Part shown: positions 1 to 5,259 of the stretch, piece after piece | Position numbering within the stretch: the first letter of the stretch is position 1 | Layout of the letters: each line of letters opens with the position of its first letter | Assembly: GCA_937128785.1 (NCBI GenBank) | Contig: CAKZMS010000015.1 | Coordinates: forward strand, 1-5,391 | Direction: 5' to 3' | DNA from: an uncultured Opitutaceae bacterium | Lineage (GTDB): Bacteria; Verrucomicrobiota; Verrucomicrobiia; Opitutales; Opitutaceae | DNA: 5,391 nt | Translations under genes and position numbers: made by a program | Notes under the pieces: model-generated | The model's database searches: none | Seen by the model: only the letters and a program-made list of their open reading frames with translations | Told to the model about the DNA's origin: nothing

Positions 1-10
1 TGACAGCGTG

Positions 11-25
11 AATGCAATGTGCATT
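11..25. promoter_or_regulatory. Small inverted repeat, possible operator
   Basis: AATGCA (11-16) and TGCATT (20-25) form perfect 6-bp inverted arms around a 3-nt spacer. The element lies about 105 nt upstream of the exbB start. The symmetry and position would suit a dimeric transcription factor site, but arms this short can arise by chance and I recognise no known regulator consensus, such as a Fur box. Confidence 0.2.
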
Positions 26-113
26 TCCGCTTGCTATCTCCCAACGCATCCGCCGTCATGCCCACTCGCGATTTTCCGAACCCACACTCTTCCCCTCACT
101 CCAACTCTCCTCC

Positions 114-130
114 TATAAATAATAAGATAA
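114..130 (+). promoter_or_regulatory. AT-rich block before exbB, possible -10 region
   Basis: The stretch TATAAATAATAAGATAA lies directly against the exbB start codon in an otherwise GC/CT-rich region. TATAAA (114-119) matches the sigma-70 -10 hexamer at five of six positions. I see no good -35 hexamer about 17 nt upstream, where the sequence is C/T-rich. If this is the -10 element, transcription would start near 125-127 and the leader would be only a few nucleotides long. It may instead be an unstructured A/U-rich ribosome landing site, since there is no Shine-Dalgarno motif. Confidence 0.3.
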
Positions 131-131
131 C

Positions 132-797
132 ATGACCTCGTTCTCCCTCCCGATCGCTTTCTTGATGAACCTCACTCCCATGGAGTTCTTCAAGCACGGC
201 GGCTACATCATGTGGCCTCTCATCGTCCTCTCGTTCGTTATCGTCACCGTTGTTATCGAGCGTGTGATCTTCACCATTCGTGAGGCGTCCATGCGAGACC
301 GCGAGTCCGTCGAGAAGATGCTCGAGCGCATCGAATCCGGCGACTTCGACGGGGCTATCAGCATCGGCAAGAAGTCCAAGGACTTCATCGCCCGTATCCT
401 GGTCTACACCCTCACGCACAAGGACACCTCGATGGCCAACGCCTTCGCTCGCGCCTCCAACCAGGAATTCCAACGCTACAACCAGGGTATGCCCACGATC
501 GACACGATCGTTACCGCCGCTCCCTACGTCGGTCTGCTCGGAACCGTTACCGGCATGATGGCAACCTTCGCCGCCCTCGGTGAAGGCACGGACATCGCCG
601 CCAACTCCGGCGCGATCACCGGCGGTGTGGGTGAGGCCCTCATCGCTACGGCTTGCGGTCTCGCCATCGCTATCTTCGGTCTGTTCCCGTTCAATTACAT
701 GAACGCCAAACTCGCCCAGGCGAAGCACGACGTTTCTGACGCTTCCAACGCTCTTGAGCTGATCATGAGCAAGCAGGGCGAATCCTCCGCGGTATAA
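132..797 (+). CDS. exbB: ExbB / MotA-TolQ-ExbB family proton channel subunit
   Basis: This is the inner-membrane channel subunit that, with ExbD, uses the proton motive force to energise TonB. The 221-residue protein has a membrane segment at about 26-48, a cytoplasmic stretch at about 50-120, and two further membrane segments at about 122-148 and 160-188. The family signatures are visible: APYVGLLGTVTGMM (130-143) and GGVGEALIATACGLAIAI (164-181), followed by FNY. By comparison with E. coli ExbB, Thr138, Glu168 and Thr173 correspond to the conserved polar channel residues T148, E176 and T181. Position as first gene before two exbD genes and tonB favours ExbB over TolQ or MotA. There is no Shine-Dalgarno motif; ATG starts at 165 and 180 are alternatives that would still keep all three membrane segments. 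The stop codon lies inside a hairpin (791-818). Confidence 0.95.
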   Translation: MTSFSLPIAFLMNLTPMEFFKHGGYIMWPLIVLSFVIVTVVIERVIFTIREASMRDRESVEKMLERIESGDFDGAISIGKKSKDFIARILVYTLTHKDTSMANAFARASNQEFQRYNQGMPTIDTIVTAAPYVGLLGTVTGMMATFAALGEGTDIAANSGAITGGVGEALIATACGLAIAIFGLFPFNYMNAKLAQAKHDVSDASNALELIMSKQGESSAV

Positions 798-818
798 TCG
801 GTACCCACCGATTATACC
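791..818 (+). promoter_or_regulatory. Perfect 12-bp hairpin at the exbB stop codon
   Basis: GGTATAATCGGT (791-802) and ACCGATTATACC (807-818) are exact reverse complements with a 4-nt loop (ACCC). The hairpin starts in the last codon of exbB, covers its TAA stop (795-797) and ends 27 nt before exbD1. No T-run follows, so it is not a typical intrinsic terminator. Hairpins in this position often protect the 3' end of the upstream message or mark a processing site. Here it could raise exbB expression over exbD, which fits the excess of ExbB over ExbD in the known complex. The structure is seen directly; the role is inferred. Confidence 0.75.
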
Positions 819-845
819 CATTTACCACCCTACAACTGACCTACT

Positions 846-1277
846 ATGGCAGGCGGCGGCGGCAAAACCAATCCCGACGGCACGAAGAAGGCCCGTATTG
901 AGGTTATCCCCCTCATTGACGTTATCTTCTTCCTGCTCGCAACCTTCGTGCTCTTCACGCTCTCCCTGAACAAATCAGAAGGTGTGCCAGTGCAGTTGCC
1001 ACAGACCCAAACGAGCGCAGCTCGCGATCCCGCCGGCGCCTACACGATCAGTGTCACCGCCGAGGGAACCTTGGCTTGGAACAAGGACATGATCTCTCTC
1101 GATGACTTCTTGGAGCGTCTGAAAGTCGTTTACCAACAAGAAGGCACGGAAGCTCGTTTTCTGATCAACGGTGATCAAACGGCCTTCTTCAGCCAGGCCC
1201 GCTACGTTTTCGACGAGGTGCGTAAGGCCGGATTCCAGAAGGTCAAAATTGAGACTAGGGTTACGCCCAACGCTTAG
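846..1277 (+). CDS. exbD: ExbD biopolymer transporter, first copy
   Basis: This is the single-pass partner of ExbB, whose membrane helix sits in the ExbB pore and carries the protonatable aspartate. The protein has 143 residues: a short Gly/Lys-rich cytoplasmic tail (1-15), a membrane segment at about 21-41 (IPLIDVIFFLLATFVLFTLS) containing Asp25, the equivalent of the essential Asp25 of E. coli ExbD, and a periplasmic domain from about 45 to the end. That domain shows the usual pattern of strand, helix from about 85, and 'FLINGDQ...VFDEVRKAGFQKV'. No Shine-Dalgarno motif precedes the ATG. Asp25 in the helix and the neighbouring exbB and tonB make TolR unlikely. The region coding for residues 16-42 is almost identical in DNA to the second exbD. 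Confidence 0.93.
   Translation: MAGGGGKTNPDGTKKARIEVIPLIDVIFFLLATFVLFTLSLNKSEGVPVQLPQTQTSAARDPAGAYTISVTAEGTLAWNKDMISLDDFLERLKVVYQQEGTEARFLINGDQTAFFSQARYVFDEVRKAGFQKVKIETRVTPNA
891..971 (+). repeat. 81-nt block shared between the two exbD genes, copy 1
   Basis: This block encodes residues 16-42 of the first ExbD. It matches 1370-1450 at 75 of 81 positions, and all six differences are synonymous third-position changes, so the 27 encoded residues are identical. The coding sequence on both sides has diverged strongly. Confidence 0.9.
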
Positions 1278-1318
1278 TTTGTGCCTAAGAAAACTTAAAC
1301 TGCTCCGTCTCCCCTATT

Positions 1319-1777
1319 ATGGCCGGTAAAGGCAAATCCAAACAACTCACCGAAGAGTTCCAGAAAGAAGCCCGGATTGAGGTTATCCCCCTCATCGACG
1401 TTATCTTCTTCCTGCTCGCCACCTTCGTTCTCTTCACGCTGTCGCTGAACCGCATCCAATCGATCGATATCAACCTTCCGCAGGCCGTGCCGAACGCCAA
1501 GCCCCAGGACGATGAGGATAAGCCGATCACGGTGCAGGTTTCCGACAACGGCAATTACTACTGGAACCAGGAGCTGCTAAGTCTTCCCGAAGTGGTTTAT
1601 CGTCTGGGTAACTATGCGGCCGAGGAGCCGAACCCCCGGGTGCTGCTCACCACCGATGACTTGGCCCGCTACGGCGACGTGGTTGAGCTGCTGGATAAGG
1701 TTCGGCTCGTAGACCCCGAGAATCCTAATAAAATCCAAGTCTCCTTCGAGACGGTCTACCGCCCCACCGGCCGCTAA
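1319..1777 (+). CDS. exbD: ExbD biopolymer transporter, second copy
   Basis: This is a second ExbD paralogue of 152 residues, 41 nt after the first. The cytoplasmic tail (1-17) is Lys/Gln/Glu-rich and differs from that of copy 1. The membrane segment at about 23-43 is identical to copy 1 and keeps the essential aspartate at Asp27. The periplasmic domain (about 47-152) differs: after the helix comes SIDINLPQAVPNA, then an acidic patch (QDDEDK), and the last strand is preceded by a longer loop (VDPENPNKIQ). Two exbD genes in tandem suggest either a mixed ExbD dimer inside the ExbB pentamer or two alternative motors; the sequence cannot decide between them. No Shine-Dalgarno motif is seen; a C/T-rich leader precedes the ATG. 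Confidence 0.93.
   Translation: MAGKGKSKQLTEEFQKEARIEVIPLIDVIFFLLATFVLFTLSLNRIQSIDINLPQAVPNAKPQDDEDKPITVQVSDNGNYYWNQELLSLPEVVYRLGNYAAEEPNPRVLLTTDDLARYGDVVELLDKVRLVDPENPNKIQVSFETVYRPTGR
1370..1450 (+). repeat. 81-nt block shared between the two exbD genes, copy 2
   Basis: This block encodes residues 18-44 of the second ExbD and is the partner of 891-971. The match is abrupt: the 27 residues are identical, while the residues directly before and after differ (KSEGVPVQ in copy 1 against RIQSIDIN in copy 2 on the downstream side). Confidence 0.9.
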
Positions 1778-1797
1778 CCCAACCCAGGATCCACCAC

Positions 1798-2463
1798 ATG
1801 ACTCGCGATCTCATAATTGGCCTCATCATTTCCGTCTCACTGCACGCCGGCTTCTTCGGTTGGGAAAAACTGTTTCCTGAAGAAGAACAAGTCGTTGTCG
1901 TTCAGCAGGAAGAGGAATTCGAAATCGAATTGATGGAAATGCCCCCGCTCGAACCCGAGCCGGAGGAAATCTTCGAAGAAGAAACTTCCGACGTCGTCGA
2001 AGAAATCGAATTTGCCCCGCCGATGCAGGCGGACGTGCCTTCGGTCAACGTCGAGTCTGCCTTTGTGCAGAAACTCCAGCCGCCGCCGCCTCCGGGACTC
2101 GACCGTCCCACCGGCGTCATCTCCATCCCGAAAACCAGCGCCTCCCGCGCCATCGGTAAGGGCATGAAGGACCTCTTCGATCTGAAGAACCTCGACCAGG
2201 CCCCCACCCCCCGCTTCCAATCCAAGCCGGTTTATCCTTTTGAGATGCGCCGGGCTGGCATCGAAGGGCAGGTATTGGTCGGCTTCATCGTCGACTCCAA
2301 AGGCTCCGTTCGCGAAGCCTATCCCATTCGTTCCACTCATCGTGAATTTGAATCCGCTGCCGTTCAGGCAGTAAGCAAATGGCGCTTCCGTCCCGGTAAA
2401 AAGGGTGGTCGCGCCGTCAACACCCGCATGCAGGTCCCAATCGTGTTCAGCATCACCGATTAA
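1798..2463 (+). CDS. tonB: TonB energy transducer
   Basis: TonB links the ExbB/ExbD motor to outer-membrane receptors. The 221-residue protein has an N-terminal membrane anchor (about 4-21) with Ser12 and His16 in the S-x-x-x-H arrangement that in E. coli TonB couples to ExbB/ExbD. A periplasmic linker follows (about 27-140), strongly acidic at 28-72, then proline-rich (PPPPP near 95-99). The C-terminal TonB domain (about 141-219) shows the family pattern: KPVYPFEMRRAGIEGQV, VDSKGSV, FESAAVQAVSKWRFRPG and a final strand ending VFSI. The linker has Glu-Pro pairs but not the Lys-Pro run of E. coli TonB. The short length and C-terminal pattern resemble the TonB2 type of marine Gammaproteobacteria. 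A weak AGGA (1786-1789) sits 8 nt before the ATG, the only Shine-Dalgarno-like site in the operon. Confidence 0.93.
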   Translation: MTRDLIIGLIISVSLHAGFFGWEKLFPEEEQVVVVQQEEEFEIELMEMPPLEPEPEEIFEEETSDVVEEIEFAPPMQADVPSVNVESAFVQKLQPPPPPGLDRPTGVISIPKTSASRAIGKGMKDLFDLKNLDQAPTPRFQSKPVYPFEMRRAGIEGQVLVGFIVDSKGSVREAYPIRSTHREFESAAVQAVSKWRFRPGKKGGRAVNTRMQVPIVFSITD

Positions 2464-2465
2464 TC

Positions 2466-3857
2466 ATGATTCGACCCTTTAAAACCACCCGCGTTCTTTG
2501 CGCCGCCGGTCTCGTTCTCACTTCGGCCGTCTTCGGCCCTACCATTGTTTCCGCCCAGGCGGACGATGCGCCGAAAAAGGAAATCTCCGATAGTGTCTCC
2601 GAGAACCTCCAGAAGATCCAAGAGCTCACTGAGGCCAAGCAAGGGGATGAGACCCTGAATTTGCTTAATACCCAATTGGCTACCGCCAAGCCGGAGTCCT
2701 ATGACACCATGGTTCTCAAGCAGATCAAAATTCAGGTTCTGCTGACCCAAGAGCGCTACGCCGAAGCCATTGACCCCATGGAGGACGTTCTGCGTCTCGG
2801 TCGTGCTTACGATTTCATGGATCAAAACCGATTCCTGGAATTCAACCAGATCCTCTCCCAGCTTTACTTCCAGGAAGCCACCGAGATCAAGGGAACCACC
2901 CCGGCGGACGTGCGGAAGCGCACGGAGTATCTGCAGAAAGCCTACCAGGCGATCAAGGTCTACTTGGCCGAGAATGAAAGCCCCACGGAAGACTCTCTCT
3001 CCTACGCCGCGACCATGATCTACACTCAGGCAACCATGGACGAGTCAAACACCGACACGGACATGCTCAACGAAGCCCGGGATATCGCCGAGCGCGGACT
3101 GTTGATGAGCGCAAAGCCACGCGAAAGCTTCTACGTCCTCATCCTCGCCGCGCTGCAGCAGGACGAGAAAAACGCGGAAGCGGCTGAAGTCCTCGAGCTG
3201 CTCGTCCGCCAAAAGCCGACCAGCAAACAGTATTGGCAACAGTTGCAGGCCACCTACCTGAACCTCGCGAATGATGCGCCGGAAGGTTCCCGCGAGAACC
3301 TCGAATGGAACATCCGCACGGTCTACACCATCGACCGGGCCCAGAAACTGGGAATCCTGGATGAGCCCCGTGACCACTTCAACCGGGTGGGTATTCTGAT
3401 GAACATCCAACAGTTCGATCAGGCTATCGGTTTCCTCGTTCAGGGACTGAAAGACGGCAAGATTGAGGATACCCAGCAAAACTGGGAATACCTCGCTTCC
3501 TCTTACCAACAGGTGAACAAGGAGTTGGCCGCCATCGATGCCCTCAACACCGCCGCCGGCAAGTGGCCCGATCAAGGGGAACTCGATTTCCGCATCGCCA
3601 ACATTTACTACATCTTGGACAAACTGGAGGACGCCTACAAAGCCGGTAACGCCGCGCTCGATAAGGGTAACCTCAAGAACCGTCCCGCCGTGCTGATGTT
3701 CGTCGCCTACATGGGTTACGAGCTGAAGAAGTACGAAGATGCCTTGGTCCTCGCCAAAGAAGCGGTGGACGCCGGTGCTGACCGTGCCGAAGGCCTCTAC
3801 AACGCTATCGAAGGCGCCATTGAAGAGCGCCAGGCTGCACTCGAAGCCACCATCTAA
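2466..3857 (+). CDS. Exported TPR protein of the TonB operon
   Basis: This 463-residue protein begins with a Sec-type signal peptide: positive n-region (MIRPFKTTR), hydrophobic core at about 10-25, and a likely cut after VSA (residue 30). The mature part is almost entirely helical. TPR-like helix pairs are clearest in the C-terminal third, at about 340-367 (YLASSYQQVNKELAAIDAL), 373-401 (FRIANIYYILDKLEDAYKAG) and 406-438 (MFVAYMGYELKKYEDALVLA); weaker ones occur at about 82-110 and 220-250. The start is 2 nt after the tonB stop, so the two are probably translationally coupled. Known context: TPR proteins directly follow tonB in TonB2-type clusters of Vibrio-like and Pseudoalteromonas-like bacteria. 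I infer a periplasmic scaffold that works with TonB, ExbD or the coiled-coil proteins downstream. No enzyme motif is seen. Confidence 0.87.
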   Translation: MIRPFKTTRVLCAAGLVLTSAVFGPTIVSAQADDAPKKEISDSVSENLQKIQELTEAKQGDETLNLLNTQLATAKPESYDTMVLKQIKIQVLLTQERYAEAIDPMEDVLRLGRAYDFMDQNRFLEFNQILSQLYFQEATEIKGTTPADVRKRTEYLQKAYQAIKVYLAENESPTEDSLSYAATMIYTQATMDESNTDTDMLNEARDIAERGLLMSAKPRESFYVLILAALQQDEKNAEAAEVLELLVRQKPTSKQYWQQLQATYLNLANDAPEGSRENLEWNIRTVYTIDRAQKLGILDEPRDHFNRVGILMNIQQFDQAIGFLVQGLKDGKIEDTQQNWEYLASSYQQVNKELAAIDALNTAAGKWPDQGELDFRIANIYYILDKLEDAYKAGNAALDKGNLKNRPAVLMFVAYMGYELKKYEDALVLAKEAVDAGADRAEGLYNAIEGAIEERQAALEATI

Positions 3858-3878
3858 CTTTATCCCCTCAATTACGAT

Positions 3879-4415
3879 ATGAAGAAAGTCTACTTCCTCG
3901 CCCCCGCCATTGCGATGGCCATCTTTTTCTACTTCTACATGGACTTCGCCAAGGAGTATGAAGCTGCCAAAGTCGCCAAAGTGGAAATGGCCAAACAAGA
4001 ACGCCGGGATCAGATGATCCAAGAAGCGGAAGACCGGAAAAAAGCCATTGAGGAGGCGGTGGCCCTCAACGCCGAGCGCAAAGCCGCCCGCGAAGCCAAG
4101 GATGCACAGGATCTGGCCAAGAAAGAAGCGCGCCAGCAGGCCGTCGAAGCCCGCGATCTCGCCGACTCCGAACGCCGTCGCCTCGCCGACAAGGTGGCCG
4201 AACTCGAAAAGGACATCGCTGGCGTGCAAGAAGCCATCGAAAAGTCCAAAGTAGAGAAGCAACGCCTGGCCGATGAATCCGAGTTCCTCCGCGGTTTTGT
4301 CGCCATTGCCGAAAGCAACGAACAGAAATTTCAAGCCGTCATCCAAGACATCCGCCAAGCCGAAGCTGCGCACGCCGCCGCTCTCGTCGCCGCCGCTGCC
4401 GCGGAAAAGAAATAA
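3879..4415 (+). CDS. Membrane-anchored coiled-coil protein, copy 1
   Basis: I do not recognise a named family. The 178-residue protein has a short positive N-terminus (MKK), an aromatic-rich membrane segment at about 4-22 (YFLAPAIAMAIFFYFYMDF) and no signal-peptidase site, so it is probably a signal anchor with the rest in the periplasm. Residues 25-165 are charged Ala/Glu/Lys/Arg helix; a clear heptad runs L102, V106, L109, I113, V116, I120. It ends in an Ala-rich tail (161-178). It lies 21 nt after the TPR gene and shares its layout and exact length with the next gene, so the two look like tandem paralogues. The role is unknown; by position it is a candidate partner of the TonB motor. The anchor-plus-long-helix plan recalls TolA, but there is no TolA C-terminal domain. 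No Shine-Dalgarno motif is present. Confidence 0.8.
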   Translation: MKKVYFLAPAIAMAIFFYFYMDFAKEYEAAKVAKVEMAKQERRDQMIQEAEDRKKAIEEAVALNAERKAAREAKDAQDLAKKEARQQAVEARDLADSERRRLADKVAELEKDIAGVQEAIEKSKVEKQRLADESEFLRGFVAIAESNEQKFQAVIQDIRQAEAAHAAALVAAAAAEKK

Positions 4416-4448
4416 TCAACTGAAAGCCACCCTCCCCCTCTAAGCATC

Positions 4449-4985
4449 ATGGCAAAGACTTACATCATCCTCCCGCTGATCATGCTGGGAATCTTCTACT
4501 TCTTCTATCAGGATTTCTCCAAGCAGAACGAAATCGCGGTAGCAGAGAAGGCCGCGGCCGCAGAAGCCGCGGAAGCTCAAGCCGCAGCTGACAAAGCCGA
4601 AGCCGAGCGCAAGTCCAAGGAAGACGCCGCCCGCCGCACCGCCGAACGCGAAGCCGACGAAGCCGCTAAGATCGCCAAGCAGCGTGCTGCTTGGGAAGCC
4701 GACGGCGCCAAGGTTGCCGCTGACACCGCCGCCGCTAAGGCCAAGTCCAACGAGCACCAGATGAAGATCAACGAGCTCGAACTGAAACTGGCCGGCCTGC
4801 GCAAGGAACGCGAAATGATCAATGGTAAGGTTTTCGCCATGCTCAAGGAGGTCGAATCCGCCCGCATCGCCAAGCGCAACGCCGAACGCGAGGTCCAACG
4901 CATGGCCGCCATGGTCACGCAGAAGGCCGAGACGAGTGTCCTGGTGAAGAAGCCCATTCTTCCACCCGAGACGGGCCGCCGTTAA
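4449..4985 (+). CDS. Membrane-anchored coiled-coil protein, copy 2
   Basis: This is also 178 residues and of unknown function. The N-terminal anchor (about 4-21, YIILPLIMLGIFYFFYQDF) aligns without gaps to copy 1, with 14 identities in the first 30 residues, including Y5, P9, I11, I15-F16, F19-Y20, D22-F23, K25 and E28. Residues 32-55 are very rich in Ala/Glu and the helix continues to about 155. A long heptad series is visible at I107, L110, L114, L117, I124, V128, M131, V135. The C-terminus differs from copy 1: it is Pro-containing and basic (VKKPILPPETGRR) instead of Ala-rich. It is the last gene of the operon, 23 nt before the terminator. The two copies may form a hetero-oligomeric coiled coil, but the sequence alone cannot show this. 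Confidence 0.8.
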   Translation: MAKTYIILPLIMLGIFYFFYQDFSKQNEIAVAEKAAAAEAAEAQAAADKAEAERKSKEDAARRTAEREADEAAKIAKQRAAWEADGAKVAADTAAAKAKSNEHQMKINELELKLAGLRKEREMINGKVFAMLKEVESARIAKRNAEREVQRMAAMVTQKAETSVLVKKPILPPETGRR

Positions 4986-5007
4986 TCAAAGCGACATCCC
5001 CCCTTTC

Positions 5008-5036
5008 AAACCCGGTCATCGCGACCGGGTTTTTTT
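5008..5036 (+). terminator. Intrinsic terminator of the exbB-tonB operon
   Basis: AAACCCGGTC (5008-5017) pairs perfectly with GACCGGGTTT (5023-5032) around a 5-nt loop (ATCGC), and the T-run continues to 5036, giving seven T in a row (5030-5036). It begins 23 nt after the last stop codon. The T-run is on the + strand side only, so it serves this operon rather than the convergent gene. Confidence 0.93.
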
Positions 5037-5259
5037 ATGTCCGTGAAATGCCTCTCCTTTGCCTCGCAGGCCGATTCCACGTGTAGCACCGACAACAAGT
5101 TCCACCAGAACGCGATCTCAAGGTTGACCCGGATCGCCGGGCCGTCCGCCCTTGCCCCTCAGCACGTTGCCACCCCACTGCTCGGCGCACCCGGCGGTCA
5201 CCCCCCACCGGACCATTCGCGGCATTTGCTCCGCTCCCTTCGAACCGTCAATCAACGAC
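5037..5259. other. Intergenic region between convergent genes, no gene recognised
   Basis: This stretch separates the operon terminator from the stop codon of the minus-strand isomerase. An open frame on the + strand from 5037 to 5327 gives a low-complexity, Pro/Ser/Arg-rich peptide with no recognisable family, and its last third overlaps the isomerase, so I treat it as non-coding. The hexamer TTCCAC occurs twice, at 5075-5080 and 5100-5105. A GC-rich imperfect hairpin is possible near 5191-5211, but no T-run follows it on the minus strand. Confidence 0.6.

Noticed and set aside
1..59. Possible divergent gene starting on the minus strand near 59 or 48
   Set aside because: Frames from these ATGs stay open to the window edge, but fewer than 20 codons are visible and nothing in them is recognisable.
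96..821. Long minus-strand open frame opposite exbB (and similar ones opposite tonB, the TPR gene and the last gene)
   Set aside because: They are shadows caused by the GC-rich third positions of the real genes, with compositionally biased products and no family features.
132..1277. TolQ-TolR or MotA-type assignment for the first genes
   Set aside because: A gene with a clear TonB C-terminal domain and S-x-x-x-H anchor follows, no TolA, TolB or Pal is present, and there is no peptidoglycan-binding domain of the MotB type.
1273..1289. CTTAG / CTAAG inverted repeat at the end of the first exbD
   Set aside because: Only 5 bp with a 7-nt loop and A/T-rich; far weaker than the hairpin at 791-818 and expected by chance.
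2462..2471. AATCATGATT palindrome over the start codon of the TPR gene
   Set aside because: A 10-nt palindrome built from the stop and start codons themselves; no reason to see an operator.
4549..4740. Low-complexity Ala/Glu-coding stretch as a possible DNA tandem repeat
   Set aside because: It reflects biased coiled-coil amino-acid use (GCC/GCG, GAA); no fixed repeat unit is seen.
5070..5102. Minus-strand peptide ELVVGATRGIG, like the cofactor-binding start of a short-chain dehydrogenase
   Set aside because: Only 11 residues match; an in-frame stop lies four codons upstream of this peptide and the residues after it do not continue the fold. Probably chance or at most a remnant.
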